From positions 6,492,512-6,556,511 of the forward strand of contig JAVLUZ010000154.1 of the NCBI GenBank assembly GCA_036768485.1: DNA of 64,000 nt. Reading direction: 5' to 3'. This stretch comes from Mermis nigrescens (lineage: Eukaryota > Nematoda > Enoplea > Mermithida > Mermithidae). Within the stretch, counting starts at the first letter, position 1. Every line of letters starts with the position of its first letter. A model generated the notes under the pieces. It was given only the letters and a program-made list of their open reading frames with translations, was not told the origin of the DNA and searched no databases. Of the stretch, positions 41,560-52,484 are shown piece by piece. A program made the translations under genes and the position numbers.

Positions 41560-44500
41560 AAGGTGACAACTTACGCACGCCCCTTTAAAACAATAGACAG
41601 ATCGATAGTATTGAGTTTGCGTTTAAAAATCTCCAGGCTATGTGAATTTACAACATCATTTGAAAGCGAATTCCACAGAATCACATATCTATGACTCAAA
41701 TTTATACTTGAGAATATCGGAACGAGCCAGAGGAACAATACTCTTAAAATTATTGGCGGAGCGAGTACAATTGTCATTGAAAGTGAAAAAATCGTCACGA
41801 AGAATATAAGACTGTCCAGTAATAATTTGAAAATACAAACACAAAGCAAGACGAATACGGCGTAATTCGAGGCGTTCTATAGACGGTTTAATTAAGCGAT
41901 CGTTATGAGACAAACCGCTCTTAAAGCCAAAAATACTTCGCGTAAACTTTGGCTGAACTCTTTCAATGCGATCAATATCTCGAATAAGATAAGGATTCCA
42001 AACGGAAGAGCAGTATTCAAGTAATGGACGAACATATATCTTAAACGCAAGAGATAAAATTTCATTATTACGAGAAAAGAATAACTTAAGAATCAAATTA
42101 GAGCGTTGAGAAGCTTTTTTAATTATTTCGTGATAATGCTGTTGAAATTTCAAATTTTGAGACATTAGAACACCTATAACGTATAAGTCACGGACACAGT
42201 CGGAATCAGAAGACAAAGGTTGATTTTCAATTAAATATTGACGTTTTGGATTTTTATAACCCATGTATAGAACTGAGCATTTATTGATAGATATGTATCT
42301 GAAGCTGCCATTCACGCGATCACATATAAAGCCTATTAAGATCATTTTGAAATACAGCATTACAAGTGGACAAATTATACAATTTGACATCATCGGCAAA
42401 TAAACGTACACGACTATTGATAATATCGCCTAAATCAATTATATAAATTGGGAAAAAGGTTGGCCCTATCACGCCCCTTGCGGGACACCGCCGGAGAGAG
42501 ACATTTAGGCTATCTGAAAAAGAACTATTAACAACTACGCATTGAGATCGAGAAGATAAAAAAGATTTAAGCCAGTAAAAAAAGAAACCATGCAAGCCAT
42601 ATGCAGACAGTTTATGAAGTTGGGAGATGGAATCAAAAGCTTTTTTAAAATCAACAAAAGTTACATCAATTGTAGTTTTTTTATCGATACATTTTGCCTA
42701 TTCGTTTTTACATTTTAGCAATTGTGTTTCACATGATCGACCTTTTAAAAAACCAAATTGAAGAGAAGAAAGCAAATTGTTTTTATTCAAGTACTCAATA
42801 ATCTTATTATTAACGATTTTTTCCATAATTTTACAAGGAGAGCAACACAAAGAAATCGGACGATAATTTTCAGCACAACCAGAATCACCTTTATTTTTGA
42901 GAACAGGAATTACAATTGCTTGACGCCACAATGTTGGGACTAAACCTGATCTAAAAGATGTTTCAAAAATAGAAGCAAGAGGAGAGGAGAGCAAATAAGC
43001 TAGTTTTTTGATGAAATAAGCGCAGAGGCCGTCAGGGCCTAATGCGGTACTTGGTTTAGATTCGCAGATAGCTCTGTAAACGGTATCTATATCAAATTGG
43101 ATAGTCGATAAGGATGAAAATGTACGAGCCTGAAAAAGATGAAGAGTTTTATCATCAAGAGTGAAAACAGAAGCAAAATACGAGTTAAAATGATTAGCTT
43201 TTTCACGATCGTTATCTGATTCAACACCGTTACGAAAACTCAAAAGAAATGAATTTTTATCGATTTTTAAGCGAGAATTAACAAAATTGTAAAAGTTTCG
43301 GATGTCGCCTAGATTTACAGAAACTATAATAGATAATCCGATTAGCTTGAATTTTAAACTTTTTGTATTTCTTCCATAACCTTAGTTTTTTTAAATATAA
43401 CTTACAAATATTTTTAGGAATGGCTTTCTTAAAATTTTTTTGTACTTTTTTAGGTATGAGATCAGAACAGATACATAGTTTGCAGAACAGAGACAAAAAC
43501 ATTATACATATCATCCGCCCAAGTGCATTGATTAAATAAATCAGGCCAAGAAACAGCGGCTAAAAGAATAGAGATCAATTCGTAATTTGCTTTTCGAAAA
43601 TTAAGACGAGAAGGTACGTTATTCAACTCTTTTGACCCATGAATTTCAAAAGTAATAGAATTATGATCACTATCAGAAAAAGAAGGTAAAACTTTCACGT
43701 TAGTGGCTAGATTAAGTGAAAAGAGCAAATCTAAAATATTAATATCGTGAGTTGGACTACGAATTTGTTGTTCCAAACCAGTGGCACACAATGTATCATA
43801 AAATAAAGTATTAATGGGATCAGGGGGAAAAGTGTTGGAGACCCAATTAATTTTAGGAAGATTAAAATCGCCAACAATTATTAAAGGATAAGAAACATTT
43901 GAAGCCCATTCAATTGAATTGCAAAGATTTTCGGCATAGATAATTTCATAGTTGGGAGGACGATATACTAAGATAAATCTAATTTTGATACCTTTGTTGC
44001 ATAAATCGAAAATTAAAATTTCACCGACAGGAAGAAAGACAGGAATTTTGATAATTTTTATGCGTAAACACGTATTGACAAAAGCTAAAAGTCCACCCCC
44101 GCTTTTACCAGGACGGTCACAACGAAAAACTTGATAACTATCTGAACTGCAAAGTAGGCTATCTGGAATTTCGAGATCAAGCCAAGATTCTCAACAAAGT
44201 ATTATATCAAATTCTTTGCTATTTAGTAAAAGTTTCAAATCACCTAACTATATTTAGCAAGCTCCTTGAATTAAAATACAAAACTTTTAAACGCAAAACA
44301 TTAGGAAGGGGCGCGACCATACGTGGGCAGCAAGAAAATTCTGGGGGGGTGCAAGATTTTTTTGAAGGTCGAAAAATGACCTTAAAAATGGTGGTATGGT
44401 GATAAAAAGACCATTTTTCGACGTTTCTCATCAAGCACTATCCATTGGCATCAAAAAATTGCGAAAAAAACGAAAAAAATTTTCAAAAATTGAATTCTGG

Positions 44501-45720
44501 GGGGGAGTATTTTGATTTCTGGGTGGGTATTTTGGTTTCTGGGGGGTGCATACCCCTCCAAACCCCTCACGCCCAGGTGTGGGCGCGACTACCTACATTT
44601 TTTGCGAAGCGCCAGGCTTTTTTGAATTGAGGGGCGCTTTAAAACGTGAAGAAAAGTGCTGGGAGTCCTGCCTGACGCTTCTTGATACAATCTGCGTGAA
44701 AATCAATAAAGAGGCCAGGCCAGACTCGCCATTTGAAATCCGTTCATGGAGCTCACCGACCAACTCACGTTGACGTTGACGTTAGGTAGGATAAATCTGG
44801 GCGCGCTCTTAGGTGAGGTTAAGGACCGGATTTTCTATTATTCAGCGAGCTGTTCACGAACCGAATAAAAGACCTCTTTGTTTGACTGTTTCACATGCAA
44901 ACTTTCAAAAAACGAGGCTTGCTAGGATTTGATGGTCCGTCGCGAAAACAGCGTACGATATCATCAGATTTCAGTTGCGAATCGGTGTTATGGCTGTCAA
45001 CGAGCGATTTCAGAGTAACAAAGTCATCATCAGAATCAGCAAGGCCAAATAAAATAGCATTAGATTTTTTCGATTCTTTTTCTAGAACGTCATGAATAAG
45101 TAGTTGAATACGGGTATGCGGTGATTACAGTCTGTTTCACATAACTTCGTGCATCAATTCTAAGAATTTTCATCGACAGTAAGCCGAGGGTTACGATAAT
45201 TATATATCAGATCAAGGTTATAATCGCAATCTGTCAGCTTATTGTCGGAGATAGTTTTAAAATTTATGACCGAAGTTGTGTGAAACAGAACTATAGGAGC
45301 GGCCTTAACAGGAGTGAGCTTTGAAATCGCGTCGGATAATTCAGACAGTTTCTCATTTACAGATGTTTCAAAAGAATGCAGATGGTTTTCAAGTGCGACA
45401 ATCTTGTGTTCAATAGCAAAAATACGCTTCAGCAAGCAGGTCGGACAGAAGAATTACTGGTCAACGATGCCAATAGATCGTACGCATCCTTGTCGAGACC
45501 GACGCAAGATCCATGAAACCAGTTCATACAAAAATCTTACAAAAATCGCAGAAGATTCCATGATTATCGTCCACCGTCAAATCGCACTGACAATAAATGG
45601 TACCTTTCAGGATATTCTTATCGGCTGTAGAACAGACCGAGACATCGTGCAAAGTGGAAACACGCAATAAAGAAAATGGACAATTGATCAAAAGGTGATT
45701 AATAGTGCGGTATTGATCAC
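41560..45720 (-). mobile_element. CR1/Jockey-like LINE, nearly full length, degraded
   Basis: Order on the minus strand: an ORF1 part (about 45720-44700) with a PHD-like CMNWFHGSCVGLDKDAYD, a coiled-coil-like LENHLHSFETSVNEKLSELS and VRCFRDGPSNPSKPRF. Then endonuclease with VYRPPNY, VGDFNLPKINW and SFSDSDHNSITFEI (about 43970-43600). Then reverse transcriptase with AENYRPISLCCSPCKIMEKI, LQFGFLKGRSCETQL, ARGVIGPTFFPIYIIDLGD and RLFADDVKLYN (about 43240-42400), and the tail YVRPLLEYCSSVWNPYL. A family-A MITE (44318-44581) splits it. Several stops and frameshifts exist, so it cannot move by itself. Confidence 0.85.
44318..44581 (+). mobile_element. hAT-like MITE, family A, inserted in the LINE
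   Basis: Perfect duplication GGCGCGAC (44310-44317 and 44582-44589). Ends CATACGTGGGC and GCCCAGGTGTG form an 11-bp imperfect terminal inverted repeat. It separates the ORF1 and ORF2 parts of the minus-strand LINE. Confidence 0.88.
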
Positions 45721-45909
45721 ATCAAATATCGCGGCTCTTTAGCTCTCTAAAATCTAACTTGAAGAAATATTTTTTCAGTCGCAGAATAATAAATGCTTGG
45801 AATATGCTCCCCGAATATGTGGTAAACGCTTCCAGTAGTAATGCGTATAGGCCCAATTTGGGTTGTGAAAATTGGATTAATATTTTATTTACAATACTGT
45901 TGTTGTAAC

Positions 45910-46189
45910 CATAAGTGGGCAAGCACCAAAATTCTGGGGGGGTGAAAAAATTTGTTGGGGGTGAAAAAATTTCCAAAGGTCAAAAAAGGTCTTAAAAGTG
46001 GTTGTATGGCGAAAAAACACAATTTTTCGACGTTTCTAATCGAGCACTATCTAATAGCATCAAAAAATCGCTGAAAAAGCAAAAAGAATTTTAAAAATTG
46101 AATTCTGGGGGTGGTATTTTGATTTCTGAGGGGAGGGGTATTTCAACTTCTGGGGGGTGCATACCCTCCAACCCCCACGCCCATGTGTG
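45910..46189 (+). mobile_element. hAT-like MITE, family A
   Basis: Perfect duplication GTTGTAAC (45902-45909 and 46190-46197). Ends CATAAGTGGGC and GCCCATGTGTG. Confidence 0.88.
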
Positions 46190-46199
46190 GTTGTAACCA

Positions 46200-46470
46200 G
46201 GAACAGGTTTCCAGGCTAGCTTAAGAATTCAGACATTGAGCCAGACATGTGCCAAGCCTGAGGCATAAATGGAGCTTAAATTGCTGCGCTCGCCTTGTTC
46301 GCTCTGCAACTTTTGCCCCATTTATCTCAGGCTCATGCGCTAATGTAACTGCTGTCAGTAGTTACACGCCTTTTGAACTCCGGTTTAAACGCCTATGACG
46401 GGAAGGTAATACTCCAACAGGCATAAAAGCCGATGACGAGCTAAGACGGGCTATGGCGGTACGCCTACCA
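46200..46470. other. Unassigned sequence with GC-loop hairpin
   Basis: GCCTGAGGCATAAATGG (46258-46274) pairs with CCATTTATCTCAGGC (46318-46332), around a loop containing TGCGCTCGCCTTGTTCGCTC. The hairpin resembles that at 38811-38954 in design but not in sequence. Confidence 0.5.
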
Positions 46471-46471
46471 C

Positions 46472-46735
46472 CATAGGTGGGCAGCACTGAAATTCTGGGG
46501 GGGGGTGAAAAATTTTCTGGAGGGGTGAAAAAATTTTAAAAGGTCAAAAAATGGTCTTAAAAATGGTTGTATGGCGAAAAAACACCATTTTTCGACGTTT
46601 CTCATCGAGCACTATCCAATGGCATCAAAAAATTGCTAAAAAACAAAAAAATTTTCTGGGGGGGGTATTTTGATTTCTGGGGGGGGGGGTATTTCAACTT
46701 CTGGGGGACATGCATACCCTCCACGCCCATGTGTG
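46472..46735 (+). mobile_element. hAT-like MITE, family A
   Basis: Perfect duplication CCTACCAC (46464-46471 and 46736-46743). Ends CATAGGTGGGC and GCCCATGTGTG. It contains long G runs (TTTCTGGGGGGGGG type), typical of the family's right half. Confidence 0.88.
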
Positions 46736-47050
46736 CCTACCACGCTCACCAGGCAATTATGCACCAATCGATAGAGCCCCCATGTGTTGCTCTCTTCGTT
46801 GCATTAAACTCACCAATCGATCGAGCCTTCTGTGCTCTCTTGGTGTTGCATTCGATCGGTATTGCACGCTGCCTTCTCAACAGTGCTGCAGTCGGGTGTT
46901 AACCCGTGAGTTTATGCTTCAGGTGGGCATAAAACTCAGCCGATCTCGTTTTTGTTTGAGCACTGCTTCGGCTCGCGAAAGCGACCGAACACTGATCAGT
47001 GGCGGACCTTCGGGTCTGCCCAGTTTTGTGAGACTCTTACACTAACACCA
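46736..47050. other. Unassigned, more GC-balanced sequence
   Basis: Unlike its surroundings this stretch is not AT-rich. It has an imperfect repeat (CACCAATCGATMGAGCC at 46762 and 46810) and open frames without recognisable homology. May be part of an older repeat split by the MITE at 46472. Confidence 0.35.
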
Positions 47051-47640
47051 ATGTGAATGCACATAAATAAGCGTAAACCTGTCACATCGGTAACATCAAC
47101 CCAGTTAATCTTTATAGAACTATTGCCAGCACCCTGCTTTTATGTACACATCATGTATTCGTCTTTTATGAATTATATAGATTAGGTATGTAACATATGT
47201 ACCTACTCTCCACTTCATTTATGCATTCGTCTGATCAAGTAAGATAGTATTTTATGAATTATGTTCTCTCCAGTTTATTTTAGTATAGTCCGTTCCATTC
47301 CAAACGGCCTATTTTTAGCTAAAAGCTTATTACTATAACATATTTTCACTGCACAAAAGGCATATTCAATTACGCTTTCGTAACAACTGGTTGCTTCAAA
47401 CTCTTCTGATTGATGTTTAATGTACTTGGCTTTACATGTGGCACTATCCAGCAGACTGCCTCAACAATCTAACCTGTAAAATATTGAGCTAGAGTAATAG
47501 GCTGTAGAGCAAAAATGGGGCGTTAGGGAATAACTGACTATAAGAGCAATACACAACATATTTTAATCAAGTACATAGTTATGTACAATATTACTTAATC
47601 CACAATTACTGTAGCAATAATTTTAAGAAAGAAATTGTAG
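47051..47640. other. AT-rich non-coding sequence
   Basis: A diverged near-duplicate pair (TCGTCTTTTATGAATTATAT at 47160 and GTATTTTATGAATTATGTTC at 47248) and nothing else recognisable. Confidence 0.4.
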
Positions 47641-48165
47641 AAGATAGAAATTTAATTACTAATAAACCAAAGTGGTAAAATACAGAATGACGAGTTACAT
47701 AATAGATACAAATTAGTAACGGGACATGTGAGTCAATGTAATGACAATTGTTACGCGCGCCCCGCAAGATGACTAGATAAATCAGAGTTTACTAACCTGG
47801 ATTTAAATATGTTTAGGTTAGGAGGATAGCAATAAAGTCAGGAAGATCGTTCCAAATCTGCGATGTATTTGTAGAAGAAATCAAACTTTTCTAAATTAGA
47901 ATGTACAACAGTTACAACTTATTTAAATCTATTAATGCTGCGGGTAATATTATGATTTAATACAAAAAAATCATCAGCTTCTAAACATGATTTATGATAT
48001 AATTTGGCACATCATACACAGACAAATCTGCAAGCGTCTTAATTCAAGCCTGCACAATTTAAGTTGTATTAGACGATCCTCGTAATGAAGGATATTATTA
48101 TAACCAAAAATATAGTTAGTGAACTTACGTTGAACAGCTTCCAGTCGATCTTATTTAAATCAGAA
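47640..48165 (-). mobile_element. 3' end of the 36.5-kb LINE family
   Basis: Read on the minus strand it matches 37455-37630 and 39115-39425, including AAGACGCTTGCAGATTTGTCTG, CATAATATTACCCGCAGCAT and ATCCAGGTTAG. It is uninterrupted where the plus-strand LINE carries its two insertions, so it serves as the empty-site reference. 5'-truncated. Confidence 0.82.
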
Positions 48166-48525
48166 ATTTTTTTAGAAAAGTTGAAGTTTTATAATCTTAT
48201 TCGATACGGCATGTTGAAAAACGTCGAAAAATACGGTTTTTGCAAGCTATCCCAACGGATTTTTCGAAATATAGACCAATTTATGACATGTTGAATCCCC
48301 CTTGGCCGAATATTGAAATCCAGCCTGCTCGAAATTGTTATACATATTTGCAATAAAAGATTTCAGTTCAGTTCATGAACAAAGATGACCAAAGGTTGAA
48401 TTTCTGAGAAAATATAAGATTCTTGCGATAAAATGTCGAGTAAACATCGTTATTTCGTCTTGAATTGGTAATATAGGTATTTACCATAAATGTACATAGG
48501 GGGCTGAGAGTGATAGTTACCGAAC

Positions 48526-48744
48526 GTTGACGTGGGGTTTGTGGAGTTAACACACCCCGCCCCTAGAAGTTGAACTTCCCGCCAGATTACTGCAATGCAG
48601 ACCCCGCGGAATTCTATTTTTAGCAACATTTTTGGCGATTTTTAACAATTGAACCAACTCTAGCTAGACCCCCTCAACCACCCAGCCAGACCCCCCTCAA
48701 TTTCCCAGCCAGAACACCCTTCGAGATTTTCTTGCTGCCCATGT
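48526..48744 (-). mobile_element. Short family-A MITE, reversed, expanded
   Basis: CGTTGACGTGGGGTTTGTGG at one end and GATTTTCTTGCTGCCCATGTGACGG at the other, with GCAACATTTTTGGCGATTTT in the body. It has gained a C-rich stretch, CCACCCAGCCAGACCCCCCT (48677-48696). Confidence 0.55.
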
Positions 48745-48761
48745 GACGGCTCCCGCTGAAG

Positions 48762-50127
48762 TAGCGATGTCCCGGTGCCGCTTTTTTTACCGGTGCTGGT
48801 GCCGGTGGACTTCTGTACCGGCGACGGTGCCGGTGCTACATTAGCATATTATATAGTGTACTATGCTTCTTCAAAAAGGGTTAAATTTGTACCTACTTTT
48901 CATCGGATATACATATTAAGGGCAAAATTTCATTTGGCTAGTAATCGACTTCATTATTTTTAATCTATGAATACATATTAATTTTCTCACTTAATTTAAA
49001 CAAACAAAAAATTGTAATAAAATTGAAATTCGAAGAAAAATAAAAGTTAAATAGTGTATTATAAGTTTAAGTGTAGCGCAATCAAGATTGGCTTGTGCAG
49101 TAGTTGATTCTTTAGTCAAATCGAAATTTGGTTTCTAGTGCAATTAGTTAAATATTCAACTCAGTAGGAAACTAAACATGAAAATAGCCACAAAAACTTT
49201 TTGAGGTTAAATTATTTGAGTTTATCATTTCACATTTTCAAAAGCCTCTGAAAACAAACATGGGATATATTAGTAATGCAAAAGACTTAAATAGAAGTTC
49301 ATTTACAAAGTTTTAACAAGCTATTTCTGAATAATTTGCAGAAAAGTTTTGCATAAAAACTATTTTAAAATTCTAGCTGCGTTTTACGGTCTTCTGCTCA
49401 CGAAATGGAAAAATAAAAATGGATTTGATGAAATTAAGTTGAAAACTACTCTGTAAACTCATCCTTCTTGCCTACAGATGGTAGAATTAGAAGAACTTTC
49501 CACTCTATATGTCGATGTTTCTAATTTTAATTTACTTTATTTATTAGTGTCCACCGTACGTGAGAAAGCAAGAAATTTCTGGGGGGTGCAAGACTTTTTC
49601 GAAGGTCAACAAAATTGCCTTAAAAATGGTGGTATGAGTGATAAAACACCATTTTTCGACGTTTCTCATCAAGCGACTATCCATTGGCATCAAAAATTAT
49701 GAAAAAAGCGAAAAATTTTCAAAAATTTAATTCTGGGGGGTATATTGATTTCTGGGGGGTATTTGGTTTCTGGGGGTGCATACCCCCCAAACCCCCCACG
49801 TCCAGGTGTGGTGTCCACGCTTCTTGCTGTTAATTGATGTTTTCAATAAGATGTATTTCGTTAAATGAATAATTTATTTTTAAAGCTCGAAGACTTGTTC
49901 TGAAGTTCAGTCAAAATGCTTCACTATGCTAACTCAGAAGATTTTATTAACAAAATGCTACCTTTTTGCGCCTTTATTCATTAAATTGGTGATGTATGAG
50001 CTTCAACTATTCTTTTTACACTAATTTTTTCTCTTTTATCCAGCACCGGCACCGGCGCCGGTGCGCAGCCTAGCACCGGCCCGTTGCGGTGCTTAGGCAC
50101 CGGTGCCGTGCCCAGGACATCACATCA
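48762..50127 (+). mobile_element. hAT-like element with CCGGTGCC subterminal arrays
   Basis: GCTGAAG flanks both sides (48755-48761 and 50129-50135). Ends TAGCGATGTCCCGGTGCCG and GTGCCCAGGACATCA are inverted. GGTGCCGGTG/CACCGGCACC motifs crowd both ends (48772-48838 and 50042-50115). Contains the family-A MITE at 49555-49810. The predicted frame at 48775-48963 reads through the left array. Confidence 0.75.
49555..49810 (+). mobile_element. hAT-like MITE, family A, inside a second hAT-like element
   Basis: Perfect duplication GTGTCCAC (49547-49554 and 49811-49818). A matching second copy, cut at its left by the assembly gap, lies at 56819-57028. Confidence 0.85.
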
Positions 50128-52225
50128 TGCTGAAGGGTCCGAAAGTTAGGTATTGTCGGGCGCTTTCGGCACGAAACAATTATATTCAACCAATCTTGAT
50201 TTAATTTGAATAATAAACATAACTACTGTAATTTTATTCTCGGATTTCACCCCCCTATCTCTCTGACCTTTTGCATCTATAGTACTTATACCACACATGC
50301 ACACTAGGGGGTATAGGGGTTACCCTCTACCTGTATTTTCGAATGGCATAGCCATTTGAAACCAAAACGTATTGTTGGAATAATCAAACAGCGCCAAACG
50401 ATGCCTAGCAGTATAATCCGAAGTTTTTTTCGAGTAGCACTCTGTCCATTCATTCATTTAAACAATATTTGTCAATTATTTTGTGCATATTAGATAGTCC
50501 AAGTCATCTCTACCGTTCTTATTATAATTTGTTCTCATGCAAACTTAATCACGAATATTCAAGAAGAGTAAAATACAACCAATCAAAGCATTTTATGGTA
50601 GGATGGAGGGCGGTAAAGAATGGCAAGAATATCTGAAAATCAACAAATCGGTATTATTCTCTAGCGTTATAATTAGCCGCTGCCGTAAAATAAACAATTT
50701 ATTCCCCCGGAAAACCTCGGTTTACCACCCTCTGAAGAACTTTCTAACTAGTGGTACGCAACCGAGTATATCGGCGGTCGATATATTCGGCCGTATATAT
50801 CGGCCTGTTTTGCAGAGATCAAGATTAGCTTCAATATCGGCCAGTTTTCGGCCGATAATTTCCAAACTCCCAGAATTTCATAAGAAAATGGATAGCTGAT
50901 ACAAAGAATTTCAAAAATGCCACTGCATAGGCATCAAAAGGAACTTTACTAGCAACGCATTTCACCATATTCTCACTTACAAGCATAATTGACATCAAGT
51001 ATCGCGACTGCACTCGTGTATCTGCATTTCCTTTCAAAAATGAGATGTCTCCTCTACATACGTTGTTCTGCTTAAGTCGATTTCTCTGCGATTATATACA
51101 TCATGCTCATACTGTTGCCAAGTTATGACTTTTGAAAAATAAACTCAGGTTATTTCTTAGAAACTTTCTAACATCATGTACACAGTGTAGGTAACAAGCC
51201 CCTAAAAATTCAAAAGTGCATCGAGAACACCCATCAATTAACTGATTATAGATTGAAACTTTCCAGAAAAAGTTGAAACGCCTAAAAATAGAGAAACTCC
51301 AATCTGCAGAATTAGAAGGCGTTTGTACAGAAAGTACCAAAAGCGGCACAGGCTGCAGATTCTTATTCAGCATCATGTACCTAACTTGTATCATTGAGAT
51401 ATATCTTTATTGTTTTATTATCAAATTTAGATCAGAAGTAATATCGTTTGCCCAGAATTATATCATCCCGTATCACTAGTAATTTTAATGAAGCATATAT
51501 TGTTGAAAAACACGATAATATCGGGAGCATGAGCTCCGCCAGAGAGACTACGTTGAAGCCATATATCAATAACCATATCGGTATCCCATTAACCGCAAGC
51601 AAAGAAATTTAGCGTAGTCCAATGTTCCATGCTTCAAAGCCTGCTTCTAATAAATTTGAATATAAACTCGATCTAGAAATCTTGAAAACTGGTACTTGAA
51701 ATAAACGATGGTTGGAAATCTGCTGCATGAACTAGCATGTACCTAATTTCTTGTAAAATCATCTTAACGAATGCCAAGAAGCCACACTTGGTTTTTGTGT
51801 TTGATAGAAAAGAGGTTAATTTGTCACAAAGACTATAATTCCAGCATAAATAAAACCTGTAAAAATAGTAAATTGCATTTATTCTACAATCATAAGTGCC
51901 TTGACAGATGGTACCCCTAAATCAACACGAACACCAGATGGATGAAGAGATTAGTAATTAGCGCCCTCAAAGAAGGACGGACTGTTTATTGTGGCTTGCA
52001 ATGTGATAAATGTGTCGCTAGAAAAGCGCAGCCGAAATGAGGTCAAATCAGCTTGAATTGAAAATTCTACAGTATCTTTACTAGAAGGGGATTTAGAATG
52101 TTTTTCAAAGCCTTTTAATTTTTTCCAGTTTTTCTTCCAGAAGAAAGGATGGTTGGCGAAACAATTTCGAGCGAAATTGAAGTTCCAAGATCAAATTTCC
52201 GTGTGGCATGCCTCCAGTCTCGGTG

Positions 52226-52484
52226 GGGACGCGCTTATGTGGCGGAATGTAGTGGTGGGAAAGTTCCGAAATTCCGGGGGGAAAAATTTCTCGTGCACAA
52301 AAATGGTCTGAAGTGGTCGTATGGCGAAAAATACATTTTCGACATTTCATCACACTATCCAAATGGTATCAAAATCGCTAAGAAAGCAAAAATTTCAAAA
52401 ATTTAACTTGGGGTATTTTGATCTTTTGGGGGTATTTGAGTCTCCGGGGGTCGTATACCCCAAACCCCCACGCCCATGTGTGGA
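52226..52484 (+). mobile_element. Family-A MITE, first-copy counterpart of 59483-59734
   Basis: Right half is clear (CCCCCACGCCCATGTGTG followed by GAGCGGA). The left half is scrambled compared with its second copy at 59483, although GTTCCGAAATTCCGGGG is still recognisable. Confidence 0.6.

Noticed and set aside
48775..48963. Frame starting MPLFLPVLVPVDFCTGDG
   Set aside because: It reads through the CCGGTGCC subterminal array of a transposon.
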